21,833 nucleotides of DNA from an uncultured Verrucomicrobiota bacterium (GTDB taxonomy: Bacteria > Verrucomicrobiota > Kiritimatiellia > RFP12 > UBA1067). Under the pieces are notes generated by a model. That model worked only from the letters and a program-made list of their open reading frames with translations, searched no databases and was not told the DNA's origin. Positions 14,506 to 21,833 of the stretch are shown here, piece after piece (within the stretch, counting starts at the first letter, position 1; every line of letters starts with the position of its first letter). Made by a program: the position numbers and the translations under genes. The stretch is taken from assembly GCA_946631535.1 (NCBI GenBank), contig CAMPAF010000012.1:1-21833 (forward strand), given 5' to 3'.

Positions 14506-15885
14506 TCACCGGTGGTATTGGATGAACGCCGCGAACGGAATGCCCATCGCGGGGTAGTTCGGATAGGGGTGCGGATTGCCGGCCTGGACGCGAAGCTTCT
14601 CGTCGCCTGTACACTTCTCGAACGGGACCGCGGCCGCGCCTGACGCGAGGCGGTAGCCGTGCTCGTTGTCGGTATTGATGCCCGCGTCAAGGAGGTAGAA
14701 GCCGTCCTTCTCCCGCGCGTCGAAGTTCTTGATGAGCCAGTCGCGGAAACGCCACATGGCGGCGTTCTGGCGAGGCGTGAAGTCGCCGGCGGCGTTGTCG
14801 ATCGAGCCGCAGGTGGAACACGGGATGCAGATCACGAACTTGCCGCCTGGCACAGCCTTGAGATACGATTCCTTCATCACCGCGATGCGCTTGCCCCATT
14901 CGGTGAAGTCGGCGTTGAGGTTGCCGCGCCAGTCGTTGAGACCGAGCAGGACGAAGAGGAACTGCGGCGGCTGGATGTTCCACATCTTCAGGTACTTGCC
15001 GTAGTCGAACGACCAAGAGAGGCTCTTGGCGTCCACGGGCCGCCACGCCGCGCCGTCGTAGCGCACGAACGTCTTCGCGGACTCGTCGAACTGGAAGTCG
15101 CCCGCCTTGGGATTCAAGAGCACGCCCGTCTTCTCGTCGAAGCGGTTCACGTAGTCGTCGAACCGCGCGCACGAGTACGTGGGCTCGAAGCCTGGCGGCT
15201 GGGTCTTGCGCACGCAGCGCCACGCCATCTTCCAGAAGTCGCGATTTCCCCAGTACCGGCCGCCGTCAGGCTGCATGAATCCATGGTAGGAGCGGTTTGG
15301 CCTGGAAGGCACGCTGAAGTACGAGGAAAGCGCCCATCCGCCACGACCCTCGTTGTACTGTCCGGCACCGCACTTCAAGAGACCCACGAGGTGAAGCTTG
15401 GGGACGTAGCCGGAATCGAGGAGCGCATCGCGGAAGAACTGGCCGTGCGTGAAGCTGTCGCCCACGATCTGCGCGTAGACGTCCTTGTCGCCTGCGCCTT
15501 TCTTCCCCACGCGGAGAGTGACCTTCTGCCGCTTGATCGTCTTGAACTCGTCGCCGTTGATGAGCTCCACGTTGATGTCCGCACCGTCGACGGGCTTGTC
15601 GAGCGTCACCACCGTGCTGAGGTGGCGCATGAACTTGCCGTACTTCTTGTCCATGGAGAACCGGACGTAGTCGTCGTACGGGCGCCAGCGCTTGATGAAC
15701 GGCTGCACGAAGAGGTCGTTCTGCACGTCGGAGAGCAGGTACAGCGATGAAGGCAGGCAGATGTCGTTCACGAACGCGGGCGCGGCGGCCGGCGCGGCTT
15801 GATCAGGTTTCGCGGACGCATCCGCCGCGAACAGTCCGAACGCCAGCCCTGCCGACATGAGTGCAACTTGTGTCTTCATTTTCAT
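14506..15885 (-). CDS. exported SGNH/GDSL-type hydrolase with N-terminal beta domain
   Basis: A 459-residue secreted protein with a signal peptide (about residues 1-25, VALMSAGLAFGLFAADASA). Residues 40-135 form a predicted beta-rich domain. The SGNH core follows: block I IVGDSFTHG (140-148, nucleophile S144), block II GGW (182-184) and block III GLND (315-318). The C-terminal His is H439 in GNPHPYPNYPAMG. The usual Asp three residues before this His is Gly436, so the triad may be a Ser-His dyad or use another acid. Enzymes of this type remove acetyl or other acyl groups from polysaccharides. The start at 15885 has AAGGA nearby, and it lies 6 bp after the lyase gene, so it is cotranscribed with it. 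Confidence 0.82.
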   Translation of the reverse strand: MKMKTQVALMSAGLAFGLFAADASAKPDQAAPAAAPAFVNDICLPSSLYLLSDVQNDLFVQPFIKRWRPYDDYVRFSMDKKYGKFMRHLSTVVTLDKPVDGADINVELINGDEFKTIKRQKVTLRVGKKGAGDKDVYAQIVGDSFTHGQFFRDALLDSGYVPKLHLVGLLKCGAGQYNEGRGGWALSSYFSVPSRPNRSYHGFMQPDGGRYWGNRDFWKMAWRCVRKTQPPGFEPTYSCARFDDYVNRFDEKTGVLLNPKAGDFQFDESAKTFVRYDGAAWRPVDAKSLSWSFDYGKYLKMWNIQPPQFLFVLLGLNDWRGNLNADFTEWGKRIAVMKESYLKAVPGGKFVICIPCSTCGSIDNAAGDFTPRQNAAMWRFRDWLIKNFDAREKDGFYLLDAGINTDNEHGYRLASGAAAVPFEKCTGDEKLRVQAGNPHPYPNYPAMGIPFAAFIQYHR

Positions 15886-15891
15886 TTGTCC

Positions 15892-18255
15892 TTATTGTTC
15901 GGCGAAGGTACGTTCCTGACCTTCTGAGAGAATGACGGTGTAGTCCTTTGAAGCCGGGTCGTCCGAAGCCCGCACGCCCTTGATGTCGGCAACGGCGCCA
16001 CGCGAAGGCATGAGCACGGTGACGATGCGAAGGGCTCCTTCGAGTTTCCCGCACAACGTCGGCGTGTGGACGGCGCGGTGTTCGTGCTCGTCTCCGGTGT
16101 GGATGGGCATCCAGCCCTGGTATTCCGGTTCGTGCTGGCCCTTCTTGTCAACGAGTCCCGGCTGGGAGAACGCGCCGGCGAGCCTCACTCCGTCTCCGAA
16201 GTCCGCGGCAAACGTGTCGGAACGCGTCTCGCACGTGCAGGTCTCGAGATGCCAGATCTGCTCGAACGCGTGCCGCGCGCCGTCTCCCGCGGAAAGCCTG
16301 TCCACAACCACGAAGAACGGCGGCAGGCCGGACTCGCTCTTGTGGAAGATGAGCCGGCGCGCGTGGCGTACCGGGATCTTCGCCGGACCGTAGCCGTCAT
16401 CATACACGGCCTCCGCCCAGTCGAGGGACGGCGACGTGCGGAACACGAGGTCGGACTTCCGGGCGATGTCCGCATCCGCCCAACGATAGCCCTTGCGGCG
16501 ATTCTGGTCGAAGCCGTCGATGCGGACCGTGTTGTGCGCGCGCGTGGAGAGCACGTACTTGCGCATTTCCGACGTGTCGTACGCGAACGTGCCGGCCTCG
16601 ACGACCATGTCCTTACCGTAGGCGCTGAGCAGGACGTTGAGCTTGTCCTCGTGCTGGTGCGCCATGCCGTAGGGGCCGCCGTCGAGGAAGGCCCAGAGCG
16701 CATCCGGATCCCACGAGCTGCGGAACGCCGCGAATCCGGCGTAGGGCATCTCGCACGAGAGCCACTCCGGGGAGCGTCCCTCGCGGCGATCCGTCGCGAA
16801 CCAGCGCATCACGTCGTTGTGCGGATAGTGGCGGAGCGCCGAACGGGCGAGCGGACCGCCGGACGCGTTCCCCGAATCGTTGATATTAGGCGACCGCAGG
16901 TCGGGCCGCGCGAGGCGGGGGAAGATCAGGAACATCCGCTCCACGCCCTTCGTGAACGCGGGCGGCAGGGGCTCGCCGCATTCGCTGGCCGTCTCCACGA
17001 CGGCGAGGAAGTGGCGCATCACGCCGCAGTGGTAGCCGGGCGCGAGCTCGCTCTGGAAGCCGTCGGGGTAGACCTGCCGCTCCAGTTCGGCCTGGAGGCG
17101 CTCTAGGGCGTAGTCGCGCCATTCGCGCGTCTCCTGAAAATAAGGATAGAAGAACGAGAGGCGCGCGAGCGAACTCATCTCGTTTGTGAACCAGTTGCCG
17201 CGGTACGCATGGCCGGTGCGGAGGCGCAGGCCGTGCTCCCAGATGCTGCGGAAGAAGGTCACGAGGAACTCGTCGTCGCAGACCGGCGAGGAGATGAAGG
17301 CGTGTAGCTGGCGCGTGATGTAGAACGTGCGCGACGCCGTGTCGAGCGAACGCCAGCACTTCGTGGCGCCCGGACCCGCCTTCGCCGGCAGGGGGTTGTA
17401 GGAGATGAAGGAGAGGAGGAGCTCGCGCCACGAACGCGCGAGGGATTCGTCATGCGTCAGGAGATAGAGTTCAGCGAGCGGGTCGCCGCTGTCGAAGTAG
17501 GATATGTGGTAGTTCCATTCGCGGTAGCCGTTGTATGTGGGGTTGAACTCCCATTCCACCGGTCCCTCGAAATGCCAGGACGTTCCCAGCGTGTTTAGCG
17601 TGTGGTCCTGCACGAGCTCGGCCTTCTTCCGAAGAGCCTTGATGGTGGCTGGCGTGTTCTGCCTCGCCTTCCAGTCGGCGAGGACGAATCCGGGGCGAAG
17701 GCTGCGGCGCACATGATCGGCGAAAACCTTCCGCGCGCCCGCGACGTCGCCGGCGGCGATGCGCGCCGGGATTTCCGAAAACGCGGGAATCGTCGTGTCG
17801 AGGCGGTTCGTGAAGAAATCGAGTTCGGAGAGGAGCGGCCCCTTCGTGGTCGGATACGTTCCGCTCAGCACGATGCGCGATACGGGTTTCGCGGGGACCT
17901 CGCGGACCGTGATCTCCAGTTCGTTGCCCGTCTCGGCCCTTATTGCCCACATCGGCACGATCACCTCGAAGGGCGCGGCGCGCGTCTCGCCTAGGTCCTT
18001 GCCGTTCATCTTCACCGCAAACACGCCCCCATCCGCGCCTTCAAGGGTAAGCTTCAGGGGCATGATCACGCGCCAGTCCGTGCGGCCCAGGTTCACAATG
18101 TGGCGGTAGACGCGCGCGTCTGGCTTGATCGCCGGCAGGAAGGCGAGCCGCCGCCATTCCGTGGTCTGGCTTTCGGGCTTTGCTTCTGCTGCCGGTGCGG
18201 TTTGCGCGCATGCGACTACGGACAACAGCAATACAATCGACAATATACTGTTCAT
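15892..18255 (-). CDS. heparinase II/III-like polysaccharide lyase, predicted lipoprotein
   Basis: A 787-residue surface or periplasmic lyase that would cleave acidic polysaccharide by beta-elimination. The signal peptide ends in a good lipobox (V13-V14-A15-C16). Residues 40-130 form a beta domain. An alpha/alpha-toroid of the heparinase N-terminal type covers about 165-480. The C-terminal beta-sandwich (about 500-780) carries MAHQHEDKLN (531-540) and AHNTVRIDGFDQNR (573-586), the Hepar_II_III hallmark. By analogy with heparinase III-type enzymes, likely catalytic residues are N354 (GNWFTNE), Y408 (PGYHCG) and H533 or H535. The polymer is not predictable, since alginate, heparan and other uronate lyases share this fold. 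The ATG at 18255 has GGAAAGGA upstream; the frame stays open to 18351, but that part lies across the promoter. Confidence 0.9.
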   Translation of the reverse strand: MNSILSIVLLLSVVACAQTAPAAEAKPESQTTEWRRLAFLPAIKPDARVYRHIVNLGRTDWRVIMPLKLTLEGADGGVFAVKMNGKDLGETRAAPFEVIVPMWAIRAETGNELEITVREVPAKPVSRIVLSGTYPTTKGPLLSELDFFTNRLDTTIPAFSEIPARIAAGDVAGARKVFADHVRRSLRPGFVLADWKARQNTPATIKALRKKAELVQDHTLNTLGTSWHFEGPVEWEFNPTYNGYREWNYHISYFDSGDPLAELYLLTHDESLARSWRELLLSFISYNPLPAKAGPGATKCWRSLDTASRTFYITRQLHAFISSPVCDDEFLVTFFRSIWEHGLRLRTGHAYRGNWFTNEMSSLARLSFFYPYFQETREWRDYALERLQAELERQVYPDGFQSELAPGYHCGVMRHFLAVVETASECGEPLPPAFTKGVERMFLIFPRLARPDLRSPNINDSGNASGGPLARSALRHYPHNDVMRWFATDRREGRSPEWLSCEMPYAGFAAFRSSWDPDALWAFLDGGPYGMAHQHEDKLNVLLSAYGKDMVVEAGTFAYDTSEMRKYVLSTRAHNTVRIDGFDQNRRKGYRWADADIARKSDLVFRTSPSLDWAEAVYDDGYGPAKIPVRHARRLIFHKSESGLPPFFVVVDRLSAGDGARHAFEQIWHLETCTCETRSDTFAADFGDGVRLAGAFSQPGLVDKKGQHEPEYQGWMPIHTGDEHEHRAVHTPTLCGKLEGALRIVTVLMPSRGAVADIKGVRASDDPASKDYTVILSEGQERTFAEQ

Positions 18256-18279
18256 GGCGTTCCTTTCCGGTACGCCGCC

Positions 18280-18309
18280 AGTATAGCCGATTTCTCGCTC
18301 AGGTGTAAA
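18280..18309 (-). promoter_or_regulatory. sigma-70-type promoter for the lyase-SGNH-antiporter operon
   Basis: Read on the minus strand, TTTACA (18309-18304) and TATACT (18285-18280) are separated by 18 bp. Each box matches five of six consensus bases. The pair lies between the SMP-30 stop and the lyase start, with transcription predicted near 18273 and a ribosome site close to the ATG at 18255. Confidence 0.65.
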
Positions 18310-18313
18310 GGGT

Positions 18314-19411
18314 CTACTTGATGACGCTGAGCGTGTGGACAGCGTCGGCACCGGAGTTGACCATCCCTGCGGAGGGCGCGTCGATGTTCACCACCACGAG
18401 ACGTCCGTCAGGCAGGTAGATGAGTTCGCTCGGCTGGTCGAGAAGCCCCGTCGCGCCATCGTTGTCGCCGTTGGCCCACACGAGCTCCATCTTGCCCTTC
18501 GCCACGTCCCAGACGTAGATGGCGTTTTGCGCAGCCGCCGTGCAGAGGATGCGGTCGTGCTTGGCATCGTAAACGACGCCATCGCAACAGACCATTGTCT
18601 TATCATCAAGTAGCTCTGGCTGTCCGAACTTGCCACCGCCCAGCGCCTTCAGGCGCCAGAAGCGACCGTCGCCGAACGAGCCGGTGTAGAGGTTCCCTGC
18701 CGCGTCGAAGTCGATGCCGTCGGGGCCGGCCGTGTAGATGTGCACCTTGTTGTCGAGCGGGTCGATGCCGTTGCGCGAAAAGAGCTTCGTGGGCACGAAA
18801 CCGAGGCAGTAGGGATCCTGCTCCATGTGGTCCTTGTCGAGCAGCCGCGCGGGCTTGTCGGCGCGGAGATCCGCCGCCGGAATCCGGTAGAGAGCACCGC
18901 CGAATTTGCCGCCGTGGTGCGCGAACGACTCCGAGAAGTATAGCGCGCCGTCTCGCCACCGGAGTCCGTTCGGAAGCATCACGTGCTCAACGACGGTCTC
19001 GCAACGCTGCGGCTCGCCGTTTTCGATCACGATGCGCCGGACGGTGGAGGCGTAGTTGCGGTTGGCGAAATACTGGTTCTCGGCGTAGTAGAGGTGGCCG
19101 TCGTCGCCGAACACGATTCCCTGCGGGAAGGACTTGCCGCTCTTCGTGTTCGTGCGCGTGACGGCGAAAACACTCCATTTGCCTGTCTGCGCATCGCGCC
19201 TCCAGATGTGGCCGGAGTACGACGAATCGACGCCGTTGATCGCCGAAAGGAACAGGTTGCCGTCCTTGTCGAGCGCGAGCCCCTCCGGCGTGTTTACGAT
19301 GTCGCCGAACGTCTTGAAGAGCGTCGGGCGATTTGCCTCCGGCCCCTTCGTCCACGGCGCGGCCACCGCCGCCACACTAATCAAAATACTACCGATAATC
19401 ATCGTCTTCAT
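18314..19411 (-). CDS. exported SMP-30/gluconolactonase-like beta-propeller
   Basis: A 365-residue secreted protein. The signal peptide MKTMIIGSILISVAAVAA is followed by a six-bladed propeller of SMP-30/gluconolactonase/LRE type. Blade motifs include TPEGLALDKDGNLFLSA, FPQGIVFGDDGHLYYAEN, LPNGLRWRDGALYFSES, PDGIDFDAAGNLYTGSF and QPSELIYLPDGRLVVVN. Family members are lactonases or bind metals and sugars; a glucono- or uronolactonase role fits the neighbouring lyase but is inferred. ATG 19411 with AAAGGA upstream is chosen; the in-frame extension to 19501 runs into AT-rich non-coding sequence. It is on the same strand as the lyase, which has its own promoter after this gene. Confidence 0.85.
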   Translation of the reverse strand: MKTMIIGSILISVAAVAAPWTKGPEANRPTLFKTFGDIVNTPEGLALDKDGNLFLSAINGVDSSYSGHIWRRDAQTGKWSVFAVTRTNTKSGKSFPQGIVFGDDGHLYYAENQYFANRNYASTVRRIVIENGEPQRCETVVEHVMLPNGLRWRDGALYFSESFAHHGGKFGGALYRIPAADLRADKPARLLDKDHMEQDPYCLGFVPTKLFSRNGIDPLDNKVHIYTAGPDGIDFDAAGNLYTGSFGDGRFWRLKALGGGKFGQPELLDDKTMVCCDGVVYDAKHDRILCTAAAQNAIYVWDVAKGKMELVWANGDNDGATGLLDQPSELIYLPDGRLVVVNIDAPSAGMVNSGADAVHTLSVIK

Positions 19412-19453
19412 TTGTTTTCCTTTTCTCTTAATCCATTGCCTATAAGTTATTTT

Positions 19454-19584
19454 GGAAACAACAGAAACAACTTGTAAAAACAACATCTTCTTTCTCGCCA
19501 CGCAACCGCGCGGCGCTTTTGAAACCGGGCGCAGTTGCGCCCGGATAGCAAAAGTTGTTTTTATAAGTTGTCATGGTTGTTTCC
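19454..19584. repeat. 31-bp imperfect inverted repeat around a nested hairpin
   Basis: The left arm (19454-19484) and right arm (19554-19584) are 31 bases each and match as reverse complements at 26 positions, with one single mismatch and one block of four. Both arms carry the heptamer GTTGTTT or its complement: three copies on the left and two on the right. A perfect 9-bp palindrome (19525-19544) lies between them. The region is AT-rich within a GC-rich window. No target-site duplication was visible. It could be a small non-autonomous mobile element, a processing structure, or a set of regulator sites upstream of the SMP-30 gene. Confidence 0.6.
19516..19554 (-). terminator. possible terminator hairpin after the cytochrome gene
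   Basis: A perfect CCGGGCGCA/TGCGCCCGG stem (19525-19533 with 19536-19544) is extended by CTTTTG (19516-19521) pairing with CAAAAG (19549-19554) across a small internal loop. It lies about 45 bp past the stop of the minus-strand cytochrome gene. The T-run after it on that strand is short, so termination is plausible but not clear. Confidence 0.4.
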
Positions 19585-19596
19585 TAATCACTAGCC

Positions 19597-21833
19597 TCAC
19601 AAATCACGTTGCTTGTCCTTGTCGAACGTGCCCCAGCAGGCACCGTTTGAATCCATCCAGAGGACGAGGCGGTGCAGCTCGTCGTCGGTGAGCTTCACGC
19701 CGCCGTGGCCCGACTCGATCCGCTTGAGGAGCGGGCTCGCCAGCGCGCCGAACCGAAGCGGCTCGGTGAGCGGCTCGTAGTTGTTGTGTGGGGCGTTCCA
19801 CGACGAATAGGCGACATGCTTCACGAGCGCGTTGAACGACTTGCACGCCCACCCCTCGGGATCGCCCTTCAGCGACGGGCACTTCGGCCGCGTGCCGTCG
19901 TGGCACTTTACGCACTTCGCGTCCAGCACGGGCTGCACGAGCTTTAGGAAGTTGAACGGACGCGAACCGGATACCTCGGGCGCGATCCGCGAGGGCGGAC
20001 GCTGGAGGGCGCGCGCCTGCACAGGCACAGACGCGCTCTTGCGCCGGTCCTCGTGGCAGCCGAGGCAGCTCTCACGTTCGCCCGGCTGCAGGTACACAAC
20101 GGACCGCATCGTCTGCACGGCGCGCCCCTCTCTGTCGAGCGCCTGGAAGTAGACGGGCATCCGCGCCGGCACCTCAAAGTACGCGCTACCGTCGCTTTCG
20201 ACGGGCACTGTGCCCAGCACCTCGCGTCCAACCGAGCCGAGTCCCGCGCCGACCTTCGGCTTGTCGATGTGCGGCGTCGTCTTGTTAATCACGTGGAACA
20301 CGCGGAGCGCTGTGATGGGCCGATCTTCGGGGAACGGCTTCGGCCACGCCTCAGTCACATTGCCAAGCGCGAACGTGCCCGCGCCGCGCGCCGCCAGCGC
20401 GGCGTCTACGGACGAGTGCGCGAGCGGCGGCAAGGCATGCGGCTCGACGGGGCGCGCACACAGCGACGAGATGCGCGGATCGCGGTAGACGAGCTCGCGC
20501 CCGCCATCCGCGTCGCACAGGTAGATGCCGTACTGGTTCGGCGGATTGCCGCCCGGTTCGCCCAGAAGACGGTCGTACGAATAGGAGGCGAGGAACGCCG
20601 TCTCGGAAAGTGGCCAGGGCGACTTGAACGCATGGCCCGGCCACCGCTTCTCCTGGACGGTCGGGATCTTGTTCCGGTTCGGGTCCGGAATGCCGCCCGC
20701 CCAGTACTTCTTCGGCACATAGTCGAATGCGATGTCCTCAAGCTTTCGCGGCGCATACGCGAGCGGTTCCTCCGATTCCGGGAAGCGCACCTCGGGCGTG
20801 AGGCGCGTAATCGGCGGTTCGCCGTCGATGCCCTTGAGCGTGTCGATGAGGACGACGCTACCGGCGGACATCGCGTGGTGCGGCCCCGCGATCGCCATCA
20901 CCTTCGTGGAGCCGGGCACCGGACGCGCCTCCCACGTGCCGCACGGGTTCCACGTGTTGTTGCCGTAGTAGATGCGCACGCCGCCGCCGTCGGGACGGGC
21001 TGCCCAAAGTTGCTGGTAGAGGACGGCGTTGCGGTCCACGTAGTCCCAGCGCGTGTAGAGGAGGCGTCCGTCCGGCAGGAGCGCTGGCGTCCACTCGTGC
21101 GTCTCGTGGAAGGAGATGGAATGCGGGTTCTCGCCGTTCGGACCCATGCGCGCGAGCGTGAACACCGGGCACGGACCTCCTCCGCACCGATGGTAGCCGC
21201 CGCGCCGCGTGGACGAGAACACGATGTCCCCGCCCGGCAGGTACATGGGGAAGAGGTCGTCGAAGCCGTCCGAGGTAAGTCGCCGCGCGGGACCGCCCGT
21301 CAACGGCGCTTCGTAGACGTTGTACACGTTTGTCACCTCCACAGGCATGCGCGTGTAGGAACATGGCTGGGGCGTGCCGCCGGAATACGCGCTGTCATGC
21401 CCCGACCCCACGGGCGAGTACGAGAACAGGACCTTCGTGGCGTCGGGCGAGAGCTCGGGATTGAGGAAACTGCCCGCCGGCAGGTTGGGCGGTGTCACCT
21501 CGCGCGGACGCATCGTCGCCGGATCTTCCAGCACGAACAGCCCGCCGCCCGGACGCGCACGGTGGCCGAGACACTGCGTGAGCTGATGGCTCATCCTTCC
21601 CGGCACGAACTTCCCGAAGAGGATCCGTTTCCCAGCGAGGCGCTTCAGCGCGTGCGCGCGCAACGCCCGATGGAGCGCGCGCCATTCCGTCTCGTCACCC
21701 GTCTCCTTCGGCGGCGTTCCGAGTCCGGCCTTGCGGAAGCGCGCCCTGAGCGGCACCACGGCCTCGGCGAACGTGCGTGGCTCGCGCGGCGTGCCGATGC
21801 CGTCCTGCAGCCGCCAGTCCCACTCCACGAGCG
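19597..21833 (-). CDS. PD40/hydrazine-synthase-alpha-like protein with two haem c motifs, 5' end outside window
   Basis: At least 744 residues are visible, and the frame is open past the window edge, so the signal peptide and start are missing. The GTG at 21828 is internal. The middle has TolB/PD40 propeller repeats: NPELSPDATKVLFSYSP, DLFPMYLPGGDIVFSSTRRGG and TPALLPDGRLLYTRWDYVD. Near the C-terminus are two c-type haem motifs, CLGCH (visible residues 588-592) and CVKCH (639-643). A segment typical of DUF1549- and PSD-like cytochromes follows, ending ELHRLVLWMDSNGACWG. This layout matches proteins annotated with the hydrazine synthase alpha middle domain, common in PVC bacteria that do not make hydrazine. 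It is probably a secreted redox or structural protein with no demonstrated substrate; hydrazine synthesis is not implied. Confidence 0.8.
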   Translation of the reverse strand, partial: LVEWDWRLQDGIGTPREPRTFAEAVVPLRARFRKAGLGTPPKETGDETEWRALHRALRAHALKRLAGKRILFGKFVPGRMSHQLTQCLGHRARPGGGLFVLEDPATMRPREVTPPNLPAGSFLNPELSPDATKVLFSYSPVGSGHDSAYSGGTPQPCSYTRMPVEVTNVYNVYEAPLTGGPARRLTSDGFDDLFPMYLPGGDIVFSSTRRGGYHRCGGGPCPVFTLARMGPNGENPHSISFHETHEWTPALLPDGRLLYTRWDYVDRNAVLYQQLWAARPDGGGVRIYYGNNTWNPCGTWEARPVPGSTKVMAIAGPHHAMSAGSVVLIDTLKGIDGEPPITRLTPEVRFPESEEPLAYAPRKLEDIAFDYVPKKYWAGGIPDPNRNKIPTVQEKRWPGHAFKSPWPLSETAFLASYSYDRLLGEPGGNPPNQYGIYLCDADGGRELVYRDPRISSLCARPVEPHALPPLAHSSVDAALAARGAGTFALGNVTEAWPKPFPEDRPITALRVFHVINKTTPHIDKPKVGAGLGSVGREVLGTVPVESDGSAYFEVPARMPVYFQALDREGRAVQTMRSVVYLQPGERESCLGCHEDRRKSASVPVQARALQRPPSRIAPEVSGSRPFNFLKLVQPVLDAKCVKCHDGTRPKCPSLKGDPEGWACKSFNALVKHVAYSSWNAPHNNYEPLTEPLRFGALASPLLKRIESGHGGVKLTDDELHRLVLWMDSNGACWGTFDKDKQRDL

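Larger units (their letters stand above)
19412..19596. other. AT-rich intergenic region
   Basis: This 185-bp gap between two minus-strand genes is the longest without a coding sequence in the window. It contains the inverted repeat and nested hairpin described separately, and a ribosome site for the SMP-30 gene. TATAAGTT occurs twice (from 19441 and from 19562). I could not identify a convincing promoter in it. Confidence 0.7.

Noticed and set aside
14659..17106. Two plus-strand open frames of about 350 codons
   Set aside because: They mirror the SGNH hydrolase and the lyase genes on the other strand, are rich in Arg, Val and Glu, and resemble no family.
18256..18351. Longer lyase N-terminus beginning at 18351
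   Set aside because: The extension crosses the promoter and the end of the SMP-30 gene, while the ATG at 18255 opens a proper lipoprotein signal.
19412..19501. Longer SMP-30 protein beginning at 19501
   Set aside because: The added residues come from the AT-rich repeat, and the ATG at 19411 starts a normal signal peptide with a ribosome site.
1..21833. CRISPR arrays, tRNA or rRNA genes, insertion sequences and phage genes
   Set aside because: No regularly spaced repeats, tRNA-like cloverleaf, rRNA sequence, transposase or integrase was seen on either strand.

Overview
The window is GC-rich bacterial chromosome with densely packed genes and two large blocks on opposite strands. The gene mix suggests a free-living or gut member of the PVC superphylum, possibly Kiritimatiellota, Verrucomicrobiota or Lentisphaerota. 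The reasons are a type IV pilus or type II secretion ATPase, a DUF3127 protein, and a polysaccharide cluster with a heparinase-like lyase, an SGNH hydrolase, an SMP-30 propeller and a PD40/hydrazine-synthase-alpha-like cytochrome. This placement is inferred from gene content, not from a marker gene.

Layout. 2-622 (+) is the 3' end of a GspE/PilB-type ATPase. 641-1955 (+) holds a good sigma-70 promoter, a DUF3127 protein with an SSB-like acidic tail, and prmC. A GC-rich hairpin at 2023-2055 precedes an EamA-family permease (2075-2977). From 2997 to 13133 (+) comes a tight run of nine genes, most overlapping at start and stop codons. In order they are a HemN-like radical SAM enzyme, an exported helical protein of unknown function, an exported protein with two methyltransferase domains, a membrane-anchored coiled-coil protein, LivH, LivM, a fused LivG-LivF ATPase, a LivJ/K-type binding lipoprotein and a HydE/BioB-like radical SAM enzyme. 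This is the most unusual part of the window.

13123-21833 (-) is a second block. Read in its own direction it has a PD40/HZS-alpha-like protein with two CXXCH haem motifs (start outside the window), an AT-rich intergenic region with a 31-bp imperfect inverted repeat, an SMP-30/gluconolactonase-like propeller, a strong promoter, a heparinase II/III-like lipoprotein, an SGNH hydrolase and an NhaC-type antiporter. The last three are probably one transcript that scavenges acidic or acylated polysaccharide, with the antiporter perhaps handling ion balance.

How the genes may work together. In the plus-strand operon, the binding protein and LivHM with the fused ATPase would import a small organic solute. 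The two radical SAM enzymes point to unusual chemistry on that solute or a related cofactor, and the exported proteins act on the outer side of the membrane. The ATPase appears reduced to one complete composite ATP site, built from the LivG Walker motifs and the LivF-like LSGGQ. The substrate cannot be named from sequence alone.
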